Source: Magnaporthiopsis rhizophila
Taxonomy: Eukaryota; Ascomycota; Sordariomycetes; Magnaporthales; Magnaporthaceae
Direction of reading: 5' to 3'
DNA: 64,000 nucleotides
NCBI GenBank assembly: GCA_003049465.1
Contig: PYSS01000011.1
Location: 62,001 to 126,000 of the forward strand
Shown in pieces: positions 11,658-20,855 of this stretch (position 1 is its first letter; each line of letters starts with the position of its first letter). The translations under genes were made by a program, and so were the position numbers. Under the pieces are notes generated by a model that ran no database searches, was not told the origin of the DNA, and was given only the letters and a program-made list of their open reading frames with translations.

Positions 11658-12598
11658 CTACTTCTCGCTCGACGCGGCCCCGGCCTGGGCGCCGCCGAAG
11701 GGACATATTCCGGCACCAGCGGCGCCGGACCTGGGTATCCTGGTGGGCGAGACCGGGGGCTTGGCGCTCTTCTCGGCAAGCGGCGAGGACGCAGAGGTGG
11801 GTGTCGAGTCGGACGCGGCGTCGGGGACGTCTTCGTCGTCGAGGATCTTCTTGCCGTGCAGGTAGCCCTCGTCCTCGATGATGATGGTGCCCTCGTCATC
11901 GTCGTCACCGCGGAACTCGGCGCCGTCGCGCACCTGCCACTTGGCCATGAGGTCGTTTTGGATCCAGATGACCTTGCCCAGGGCCTTGACGAGCGCGATC
12001 TTGCGGTTCATGGACAGGCGCGGGTGCGACAGGATGGCCTCGCTCATGATGTCCTGGATGAAGGCCAGGCACACGCCGAGGTGGACGTACTCGACGTGCA
12101 ACGGGTGGGCGCGGCCGAGGCCGACGTGCATCATGCTAGAGGGCGCAGGTTAGTGTTACGTTCCATCCATGCTGCTGGCTGGACACGATATATGACATGT
12201 ACATACCCGACCTTGTCCAGGTACTCCCAAAACTCCATCTGGCTGGGGTCAGAACACAGCTTGGCGAGGTAGGCGCGCAGGAAGATCTTGCGGTGCTGGA
12301 TCTGGGGGCTGTTCTCGTCCGGGTACTCGTCCATAGGGCCCTCAAAGCTGGTGCTGCGGGTCGTAAAGGCGCGTGCCGTGATGTCGTACTGCAGCAGCTT
12401 CTTGTAGACGATGTTGACAACGGCGGGAATCAGGGCGCGAACATATTTGGCACCCGAGATCAGGGCCTCGATGTCGCGGCTGCCAAAGTCGAGGAAGCTA
12501 TGTAGATAGCGGATGCGGGTCTCAAGGTTGGTGTACAGGTCGCGGCGCTCGATATGCATCCGCAGCCGGTCGCTGGCAAGGCCCGCTGTGGCTGCCAT
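11658..12598 (-). CDS. Protoglobin-domain (globin-coupled sensor type) protein
   Basis: A predicted haem-binding single-domain globin of the protoglobin/globin-sensor family, widely present in moulds, of unknown physiological role (gas sensing or NO/oxygen binding is inferred from the family). Exons are 12598-12207 and 12135-11658 with a canonical 71-nt intron (GTATGT...CTAG) that joins EYLDKVG to MMHVGLGRAHPLH. The product is 289 residues. Residues about 15-210 form the globin fold, with the characteristic stretches IRYLHSFLDF, AFTTRSTSFEGP and KALGKVIWIQNDL. A His in the MMHVGLGRAHPLH stretch is the likely proximal haem ligand region. The last 80 residues are acidic, then Ser/Pro-rich, and look disordered. 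No signal peptide is seen, so a cytosolic location is likely. Confidence 0.85.
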
Positions 12599-14148
12599 GT
12601 GGATGGCCGTGTGGCAAGTGAAAGAATAAGTGACAGAACACTAAGAGCGCCGAATCGGGTAACTCATGAGGTAAGTACGGGCAGTAGATCTTTTCCGGCT
12701 TGGTCTGGAGTCTTTGATGGTGGTGTTGCATCCCATCTGTCTGGCGAAGACATCTCCCATCTTTTATACGTCCATCTCAAGTCAGATCTCCAAGGCGAGC
12801 CCCTCAGCGAAGCCGAGCTGGGGGAAGCTTTTTCCCACATGTGGATATCAAACCCCATCTAAGCGCATCGCGCACCCAAGGCGTCAGGCTGGTTCGAGCA
12901 AACAGGCAATGGCACCGACAAAATGGTATGATGCCCTCTGCCGCCATGGCCAGACGACTCTGTGGCAGTGGATGTGGTTCGACAAACAAGTTGTGGAGCC
13001 CACCTGGCTGTACCCCGGCCGCTGCCGATAGTGAGCCCACCACACCACTCCATCGAGCAACTGGCTCCACACGTAAAACTTAACATTCCCAGGCAAAAGC
13101 CGCCAACCAAGCTTTTTGGACTTGACGCAGTTTGTCCGGTGCTGTGTTGAGCCTGGTCCTTGGTGGCGAAACCCTGTTCCGAATCGAGGGCTTTACGTAG
13201 TCTTGACATGGCAACCGCATCCGTTTGCGGCCATGCCTGGAGCGCCCCGCTGACATCCAAACACGGTGGGCACTGTCTGTCAGACACTCGAGGCGATGTG
13301 ACGGCGCAAACCGGCGGGCTCCGCAGCCAGTGCGCCCTCTTCTGTGCACGCGCCTAATCGGGCAGCCTCTGGCCCCCGCGGCGCTCGGCTCCTCTCCACT
13401 CGACCCCAGCGCCTGAAGCTGTCAAAGAATCCCCCGACGACCCCCGGTTGCCCGACGTTGCATGCTCCAATAGCTCCGCCGCTGCCCATAGCTTAGCTCG
13501 CCTTGGATGCCTCGTCCTGGCCCTCCCTCCCTTCTGGCGTTGCTGTATTTTCCCCCGCAGGGCCCAAGGTTCCGCGATAATCAGCCCCGGCGGTCGTGGT
13601 GAGGTGGCGAGGGGCTTTCCAATCCCGGATTCGACATTAGCGCTAGCCGCCGCGTGGGGAAGGGGAGGCGGATACGCTGTGGGCTGGTGCGTGGCGACCT
13701 GTGCTTGCAAGCGAAGGCACTGTCGCCTTGTCGTGTCCAGATACAGTAGATATCTCGCGACGAGACACTATCAGCGCTGGGAGTGTGGTTGGTGGCGTTG
13801 GAGTCCCACAACTCCAACTTTGTTTTGTACGTGACTCGGCGGCATGGTGGCAAGCACGATAGCCTCGACGGGGAGGCTGAGAGCCGGGCTATCGGCGAGC
13901 GGGTACCGAGGTAGGCAGGGGACCACGGTGATGGTCACGTACGGCCTGTTGCAGCGCTTCAACTTTTCGTTTCGGCTTGCTGCCTCAGAGATTGCGCTAT
14001 CGTGATCCCAGTTTGTCACCAGCGCCCACCAAAGCCGGCACCCAAGCAGTTTGCGCAACGCCAGAGAGAACCCGAAGAAAGAGAGTAGAGAAATGTATCA
14101 GAATAGACATGTGATGACTTCACCCAGCCCTACTGGCTTTTGACAAAT
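12599..14148. other. Long intergenic stretch (1.5 kb) with no supported gene
   Basis: Several frames of 80-140 codons overlap on both strands (for example 12859-13287 minus and 13448-13834 plus). None shows a domain, signal peptide, splice-consistent extension or paralogue in the window. Probably the protoglobin promoter plus the 3' flank of the first BTB gene. Confidence 0.45.
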
Positions 14149-15273
14149 CTAAAATAACGAGTGGACGACCCCAATCTCCTTTGCCCGTTTACTGAGATGC
14201 TCACGATCGGCATCGGTCAAGATAGTGGCCGGGTTTTGAATTGTGTTGGCTGCCGAGAGTATTTTCCGGTCGGGGCCACAATTTTTATGCGTGTAAGGGC
14301 CCTTGCTAGGTCCTGTCACAATCTCCCGGGCGATTCTTCGCGCCGATTCTCCCAAGTCATGGAGTGTGATGTCCTCGTACTTCGGGGGCTTCGACGATGG
14401 CAGTAAGCCAGCAGAATTGAGAGAAGCGGTGAGGGAACCAAGGATGACTATCCCACAGCGTTTTTTGTCGTCCGAGGACACCGAGTACGGAGATTCGACG
14501 CAGATACTTCCAAGCGCTTGCGAAGGGAGGTACTGGCGCCATATATCTTGCAGTGTTTCGACGAAATGGGCCGCTTTCGCCCGCTGAGTTTCCTTTATGC
14601 GCTCTGGGTTTGTATGGTGTCAGCAAGAGGGTGAGGGAGTCGAGCCTCGCCGCCACTTACCAAGTATACCGGTCGAGTCTAGGTGAACCAGGCAAGTGGC
14701 CATCGTTGACCTCAGCGACGCTGGCTTGGATTTCCAAACCAAATCGTTGGTAGCCATCTCAAGCAACTTCTTGTCTCCGAGGACCCAGGCTATCCATGCG
14801 GCTTGCGCATTATCATCAATTGTAGCTCGGGGTATCATGCGAGTCTGCGTGCACCAAATTGCGGCCCAAGGGCTCAAAGGCTGGGTAATGTCGTATTTAT
14901 CGGCACAAACGCAAAGTTGGTAAAGCCGCAAGAGGGGCCAAATGGGGGGGACGTATCGAAAACGAGCGTGAAGAATGCCGAGGAGAACGCACATGGATGA
15001 AGGGTGGTCTTCCGGAAGCTTGACGGTCCAAGCACTGCCGTCAAGTGGTTGTTTTTCAGTCCACGGGCCATTCAACATGCGGCGGAATACAGGTGATCCA
15101 CGCGAGAGCGCTCGAGAGCAAACCGTGAACGTTGTGATTTCCGGGGAACCCTCAGCCCCGACGATGAGCTGGAGGTCACCCGAGTCGTCAAACGACTCTT
15201 CCTTCATAGAGACGAATACTTCAGGTACAAGCCTGAATGGAAACTTCGCCTGCGGCGTGCTCGTCGCCGTCAT
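14149..15273 (-). CDS. BTB/POZ-like domain protein, copy 1
   Basis: A fungal-type BTB/POZ-like protein; such domains mediate dimerisation and often recruit substrates to Cul3 ligases, but many fungal members have no known role. Exons are 15273-14661 and 14603-14149 with a 57-nt intron (GTAAGT...CCCAG, phase 1). The product is about 355 residues from the ATG at 15273. The BTB-like core at about residues 25-160 contains FDDSGDLQLIVGAEG, FTVCSRALSRGSPVFRRML and WTVKLPEDHP. The C-terminal exon is helical and ends in HLSKRAKEIG. It is a clear paralogue of the plus-strand gene at 18130-19281, with the intron at the same place and phase. The glycosidase gene sits between the two copies. Confidence 0.8.
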
Positions 15274-15489
15274 CGCGACATGGGTTGTCTGGTCGGCTAT
15301 GAGGTCAGCGTTGATTGCCTCGTGGATGGGAAAAAAAAGAAGAGGCAAGGAAATAAGAAAGATGGTGGGTGAAATGGGCCGATCAGCCTAAAAAGAACCT
15401 AGGTGCCGCAAGCCAAGAGCACCAGCCCAATTTGTGGGGCTTCGGCATAGCGGCAACCCGTTCCGTACCCCAACTTTCCAGAGAAGCGT

Positions 15490-17490
15490 TTATCTGTTTT
15501 CGGGACTGATGCTAAACCGAGCCCCAGGGTCAACCGTGACGGGGGCTCCATCGAATACGGCCGCCTCCTCGTCAATGTGGCCATGCCGGATCAGTAGCGT
15601 GCTCCCCTCCGGGAAAATAGCACCGAGATCGAGCTCAAACACCCGGCTGGCCGATGCCAGATTCTGCAGCACAAAACATGGCAACTCGGAACCTCCTGCC
15701 TCCCAGTCCCCAGGACAGTACTCGTACCGCAGCCGATACGCCCACTGGTTCAGCGTCACGGAGCAAGGCCCGCCGACACGCGGGGCAATGCGCAGGTCCG
15801 CGGGGCCTAGCGTGGCCCGGATGCCAAGGTACTCGACCATCAGCACCCAGGCGAACACGCAGGGGTACTCGTAGTAGTGTGCGGCGCCGTGCCAGGGCGG
15901 GCCGTCTTTGTAGTACACGTGGTTCATGTCGTAGCGTTCGCCCATGACGTACCCATCGCGCCTGCCCATCTCAGCCACCTGATGCAGCTGCGCGAGCACC
16001 ATGCTGCCGCGCCCGCGCCCAGCACTCTGCGACCAGAAGGCGGCATCCCAGCACCAGTAGCGGGCGGCGGCGCAGAGGTCGTACGGCCCGCCGTCGCCGA
16101 TCTCGCTGGGCGTGTAGTCGGCGATGCGGGCGGCGAGGAAGCTGGGGAAGCGCTGGTACTCGTGCTCCTCTCTGCGCAGGAGGTCGAGCACGCCCTTTTC
16201 CTGCTCCGGCGACGTGGCGCCGAACAGCAAGGGAAGCTCGTTGGCGAGCAGATGGAGGTGGTCGTGGACATTTCCTGATCTGTCGACCCAGTCTATAAAG
16301 CGGCAGTGCTCCTCGTCCCAGTACCCGATGGGCAGGGGCTTGGAGATGGCGACGCGGAGCTTACGAGCCAGCTCGGCGTAGTGCTCGGTTTGCTCGTTCC
16401 TCTCTAGGAGAGATTCCAGCTCAGCCATGAGCTCAAAGGAGCGCATGGCCAGGGCGGCGGCCAGCGTCTCCCGCCCATCCTTGATGACCTGATCCTCGTA
16501 GTAGACGTCGGACCACAATCGACCGAGCGGATCAACGCAGCACTCCACGCACGAAAGGGCACCTTCGAGATCATCCAGGTTCAAACGCAGCCAGTCAACG
16601 TCCTTGGTTCGGGCGACGTACAGCCACACTGACTCGACGATCTCAATGTTCCCTGTGACTAGGAACATGACGGCGTTTTCTCGCCCGTCCAGGCTATTCC
16701 GGCGGACGTGGTATTCCCGTACGCCCGACGGCTGGACGGCGCAGGGATCGCGCCAGAGACCGCACGGGTCCTCGCGCATCATGCGCAGCTGCAGCTCCAT
16801 CATGCGGCGGACGACGTCCAGGTCCAGGGCGCTGCCGGCGGCCAGGCGGCCCTTGATCTGGAACTCGTGGTCGACGTCCGGGTAGGTGCCCACGTACTTG
16901 TCCGCCAGCGTGCTGATGACGAAGCCGGACCAGTCCGGGTAGGCGGACGCGCGCGTGCGCTCCACAACGCACGGGAGCATTGTGCCCCAGTAGAAGCCCG
17001 CCAGAGCATCGGCTAGCTCGCGTCCGCCGGGGAAGTCGAGGGCGTACTCAGCCCCGTGGACGTCTGCGTGTGGTCGCGGTGCGTGTGATGTCAGCGTGGC
17101 AGCTTGACCAAGCACCGTCACTGTAACTATCGTCTTAGGCTCGGCACTTTCTGCTTCTGCGCCGGCTTCTGAGGGCTGGCACTCGCTATACCGGGCCCAG
17201 ATGGGAGTGTCGCTGCTCTCGGCCTCAATCAGCCAGGCGCGGTCGTCGGACGAGTCGGCAGATATGGGGAGCACCCAGCACCGGCCCTTCCCCTGGAGCG
17301 GAGCCTTGTCGACTCCATTGACTGTTGGATCGCCGGGCAGAACATAGTGCTGCCCTTGGGTCTCGTCCAACACAAAGACAGGGCCGGCTGGAAAGACCAG
17401 TTGGACGGAGCCCGTCCCGGCGATCGACCACCGTCTCCCGTTGACCTTCTCAAGCGTGGAAGACGACAATGGGAGTCTGGACCTGGTCAT
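15490..17490 (-). CDS. Putative six-hairpin ((alpha/alpha)6-barrel) glycoside hydrolase-like protein
   Basis: Intronless frame of 666 residues from the ATG at 17490 (the frame is open further upstream but has no earlier ATG). The N-terminal 230 residues look beta-rich. From about residue 170 the sequence has the alternating helical hairpins and Trp/Tyr/Asp/Glu-rich loops of six-hairpin glycosidases, for example YPDWSGFVISTLADKY, DPCGLWRDPC, LGRLWSDVYYEDQ and DAAFWSQSAGRGRG. A small beta-sandwich-like end closes the chain. The specific GH family, catalytic acids and substrate cannot be assigned by eye. No signal peptide is visible, suggesting intracellular action. It lies in a 5-kb block between two inverted BTB paralogues, which may be a coincidence of duplication. 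Confidence 0.6.
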   Translation of the reverse strand: MTRSRLPLSSSTLEKVNGRRWSIAGTGSVQLVFPAGPVFVLDETQGQHYVLPGDPTVNGVDKAPLQGKGRCWVLPISADSSDDRAWLIEAESSDTPIWARYSECQPSEAGAEAESAEPKTIVTVTVLGQAATLTSHAPRPHADVHGAEYALDFPGGRELADALAGFYWGTMLPCVVERTRASAYPDWSGFVISTLADKYVGTYPDVDHEFQIKGRLAAGSALDLDVVRRMMELQLRMMREDPCGLWRDPCAVQPSGVREYHVRRNSLDGRENAVMFLVTGNIEIVESVWLYVARTKDVDWLRLNLDDLEGALSCVECCVDPLGRLWSDVYYEDQVIKDGRETLAAALAMRSFELMAELESLLERNEQTEHYAELARKLRVAISKPLPIGYWDEEHCRFIDWVDRSGNVHDHLHLLANELPLLFGATSPEQEKGVLDLLRREEHEYQRFPSFLAARIADYTPSEIGDGGPYDLCAAARYWCWDAAFWSQSAGRGRGSMVLAQLHQVAEMGRRDGYVMGERYDMNHVYYKDGPPWHGAAHYYEYPCVFAWVLMVEYLGIRATLGPADLRIAPRVGGPCSVTLNQWAYRLRYEYCPGDWEAGGSELPCFVLQNLASASRVFELDLGAIFPEGSTLLIRHGHIDEEAAVFDGAPVTVDPGARFSISPENR

Positions 17491-18129
17491 AGTCGGAGAG
17501 ATTGACGTCAGAGGAAACTCACTCCTCGAAAGCCACTCCCGCCAATTATCATGCGAAGGTGTTGAAAATGCACGCGTGTGTAAAAAATTTGGTGAAGTCT
17601 CAGCGAATGCCAGTGCGTGCCAACCTTTTGGGGATAGGTTACAGAGATCTATATTGATAGGCTCACCCTGGCTCCACCTTCCTAAACAAAATTCACCCAC
17701 GCCCAGCACCCTAACCACCTCGTGTGCAATCCAACCATTTTGCGTGCGATTTAATCATTTGGATTTTTTATTTTCGCATTTACATACACGTAATTAAAAG
17801 GCAGGGCAATTGGGAGGGCAGTTGGGAGGGCAATTGGGAGGGCAATTGGGAGGGCAATTGGGGAAGCAATTAGGAGCGTAGTTGGGAGTGCGGGCAATTG
17901 GAAGGGTTGCATCGTGGCAGGTCGGGGCGGGGCAGATCGGGCGGACCGCCACAAGCCATGTTAAGGTTCGCACCATCCATCCAGAATCAGCCCCTACTGC
18001 ACACCTCCGGGGTAAGAGGGGGCGGGGCTGGGAGAGCAGCTCTCATCCAAAGCCAGCAAATCGACACCGGCATCTACCATCCCCGTATCGCGAGCGAACC
18101 CGCATCGGCCTGCTCAGCAGATTTCAAGC
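17491..18129. promoter_or_regulatory. Divergent promoter region between the glycosidase and BTB copy 2
   Basis: This 640-base spacer serves two divergently transcribed genes. It contains an AT-richer core at about 17720-17800 and the 12-bp tandem repeat at 17804-17887. No gene is supported here. Confidence 0.5.
17804..17887. repeat. 12-bp tandem repeat, about 7 units
   Basis: Unit GGGCAATTGGGA is repeated head to tail: units 1, 3 and 4 are identical, unit 2 has one change, unit 5 one change, and units 6-7 are degenerate. A partial related copy follows at about 17893-17900. The CAATTG core is palindromic. The array lies between divergent start codons, so it could carry protein-binding sites, but no function is shown. 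Confidence 0.93.
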
Positions 18130-19281
18130 ATGGCCGCCTCAAACACGTCGTCTTCGTCCACACTCTCGCTCACACCATCCTCGTCTCCGTCCCCGTCTCC
18201 ATCTCCGCCCCCAAAAGCGATGGCTCAACTACCACCGACAGAGTCCTTCGACGAGTCGGGCGATCTCCAGCTTCTCGTCGGCGCCGAAGGCCTGAACCAA
18301 GCGCGGTTCATCGTCTGTTCTCGGGCGCTTTCGCGGTTGTCACCCGTGTTCAAGTCCATGCTGGCTGCATCGCTGGCAGAACAGCGTCCAGACGGCATCA
18401 GAGACGCCTGGACCGTGAAACTTCCACGAGATCACCCCGAGTCAGTTCGAATCATTCTCGCCCTTGCCCACGGCGCTCTGCACCAGGTCCCTCGACACAT
18501 GAGCCTTGACTCTCTTTACCGGCTTTGTACTTGCATCAACCAGTACGACATCTCCGAGGCTTTAAAGCCTTGGGTTAGCGGGTGGTGTGCGGGCGACAAG
18601 TCCCAGAGGTCAGCCGAAACCGGGCCGGAAGCCAGAGCCAAGGAACTCTGGATAGCCTGGGTTCTTGGCAACGCGAAAATGCAACAGAAGGCAGCTCAAA
18701 TATTATTCCTAGAGACGCAGTCCTCTGAAGTAGCTGCAGTGAAGACGCTGGATCCGACCGGGGTTGTCGGTAAGTGGCCCTGGTTTCGGAGTCTACCTAG
18801 GTACCTATCTACCTAGCTAGGTTGACTGACGCCGGCGTGGACAGGCCATATCGCAAAGCTGCAACTGGAGACTGCCCGCGACATTGTGAGCGCGGTGCAG
18901 ACCTTTTGGCTTGACCTGATGCCCGCCAAAGAGTTCGGCGGTTCCTGCGCTGCAATTGGTGACCTTAAATCGAAGCAAGATTGCGAGGCAGCTACTCTTG
19001 GCTTCGTGACCGCCGCTCTGTCTCGCGAGGGCTTCCTGCCAAATGCAGCACCCAAGATTTACGAAAGCTTTCAAGTCATGAACCTGTCGCGGGCGGCAAC
19101 GCGGATCGCTGAGGACAAAGGGACTACGCAGGGCATCTTTTCGCCTCATGGAAGCTGCAGGTCTGGTCGGAAACTCGAGGCGAAGCTGCACAAGGTGATG
19201 CAGAATCTGCCATCACCTGTACCTGAGTTTGCCCAGATGCGCTTGGCTAAGCGAGCAAAGGAAATTGGTGCCTGGTATTAG
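18130..19281 (+). CDS. BTB/POZ-like domain protein, copy 2
   Basis: Paralogue of the minus-strand gene at 14149-15273. Exons are 18130-18769 and 18845-19281, with a 75-nt phase-1 intron (GTAAGT...ACAG) at the same position as in copy 1, just after the shared DPTGVVG/DSTGILG motif. The product is about 358 residues. A Ser/Pro-rich N-terminal tail of 30 residues precedes FDESGDLQLLVGAEG, FIVCSRALSRLSPVFKSML and WTVKLPRDHPES, the BTB-like core. The C-terminal half is helical and ends LAKRAKEIGAWY, like copy 1. Partner and function are unknown. The intron contains a cluster of TACCTA/CTAGGT repeats. Confidence 0.82.
18793..18823. repeat. TACCTA/CTAGGTA palindromic motif cluster
   Basis: Short overlapping palindromes (CTACCTAGGTACCTATCT, then ACCTAGCTAG) sit inside the BTB copy 2 intron. 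Similar CCTAGGTAGGTA strings recur at 37605-37619, 55408-55419, 55447-55457 and 62681-62699, always outside exons. They look like a genome-wide simple-sequence family. Confidence 0.7.
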
Positions 19282-19353
19282 ACGGACAGAGAGGTCTGAT
19301 GCGTGTCTGGCAGCCGGTTTCTAAGCCCTATCGTCCTGGTGAATCGGCCACTA

Positions 19354-19857
19354 TCAAACATTACACGGCGATAAGCACCATCGGAGGACAATTCTGTCTC
19401 GTCGTGTCAGAAACCTTTGATCTGGCCAGAGTAGTCGCAGAATCTTGCTGGAAGAAGACCCTAGCTGGGTGGTGCAAGGGTGAAAAAACAAGAACCTCGA
19501 CGGACCGGCCCTCCCCTTGGGGGCTTCGTGGATGTGCTTGGCCGTCACGGCGGGCGATGAGTAGTTGCCCCTGAAGCCCTCGAGCGTGATGTCGTAGCAG
19601 ATGACGTTCTCGTGCGAGTTGATGCCGAACAGGTACCAGCCCTTGGCGCCGGCCAGGCCGCCCATCGCCATGTTGGAGGCGTCGACCACCTGGTCCGGCG
19701 TCGCGAGGATTGAGTTGGTCGAGGTGAAGTGGGGCGGCGACTTGAGGCCGTGGCTGACCTGTTTCTGCTTGAAGGAGCCGCTGGGTCCACCTAAGTTCAG
19801 GAGTGGTGAGATGACGACTGTGGTAGCCAGGGAGAGGGAGAGGGCGAGGGTCTTCAT
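19354..19857 (-). pseudogene. CHRD-domain secreted protein gene, apparently truncated at the 3' end
   Basis: From the ATG at 19857 a signal peptide (MKTLALSLSLATTVVISPLL) is followed by a CHRD-type beta-strand region: GAKGWYLFGINSHENVICYDITLEGF and AKHIHEAPKGRAGPSR. CHRD domains occur in chordin and in many bacterial and fungal secreted proteins. After GRAGPSR the family normally continues for about 60 residues. Here it changes to an unrelated tail of about 50 residues (FLFFHPCTTQLG...) before a stop at 19354. No continuation in another frame was found before the BTB gene ends 73 bases away. It may be a pseudogene, or an intron I could not resolve may lie here. Confidence 0.6.
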
Positions 19858-20855
19858 GGTTTCGATGCTTGGTGTCGACGAGGTGTTAAATAATGTCAGT
19901 GATAGGATGGATAGCTGAGAGACAAGGCTGAGGTTGAGGATGGGGCTGTGGAGATAGAATGAGTCTCTCGATCCTCTAAAAAGGTAGAGCTGCCATGGGT
20001 TTTATAGAAAGCCAGATGTGGCATCCCGCTACTTTCCTCGGCTCCATTCCAGGCTTGACTCGTTTTCAACCAAGGCGCGAGACATTTGTATCGGCCGCCC
20101 GATCACCAAGCAACTAGCTGGCTGTGGACATACGCTCTTGCGGTCAACGACGTTGTCTAAGAGACTTTGCTTTCCCGCCAAGCACAAAGGCGAGATTTGT
20201 TTCGATGTCACATCACGACGTCGTTCTCGTGGGCCTACATCCTCTTCTCTACTAGATCAAAAAGATGTCGGAAACCAGGCACGCCAACAACAATACGGGC
20301 AATGCCGCGCCATCTAGCCCCGGATACCCGAGATTCCGGGTCGCGGAGGACATTAGACCGGCCGATCGTCGTACCAGCCAACAGAACAGGGCTGGCCTTG
20401 GCCCGCTTGGCGACTTGTTCTTTTGCGGCTGAACCGTCCAAAATCAAACAAGAGGAAAAACACAATCGTGCTATGCTAGAGGAAAAAGCGCCGATGACGA
20501 TGCCCAACCGAGAAGACGTCGGAAAAGGTGATTGGCATCGACGCGTCCAAGTTGAGTATGCCTCGATTTCCTGTCCCGTTAATCTGCAGTTGCTCTGATT
20601 TTGGTGTCTCGATTGCGCGGTCCCAACACCAGCTTTGTTGCCCAGCGCAGAAACAATAGGTAGGTATGTGGCATTAATTCCATGACCATGCAGTTATGTC
20701 TCTCCCACTTGGCCTTGTCTATCACTTCTTAACCCTATATGTCTTCTATCTGTCCTGTTCATCTCCCTTTCGGCACTGTCTATCTCCCTCTTGGTCCTGT
20801 TCATCTTCTCTTGGCCTGTCTATCTCCGGTCTCCTCCTATTTAACATCCGACTCC
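19858..20855. other. Intergenic, includes a pyrimidine-rich imperfect repeat
   Basis: Holds the promoter of the CHRD gene and the 3' flank of the MFS gene. From about 20695 to 20835 the plus strand is pyrimidine-rich with repeated CTGTCTATCTCC / CTGTTCATCT strings. No gene is supported. Confidence 0.45.

Noticed and set aside
17491..17718. N-terminal extension of the glycosidase-like gene
   Set aside because: No ATG in the extension; the first ATG in frame is at 17490.
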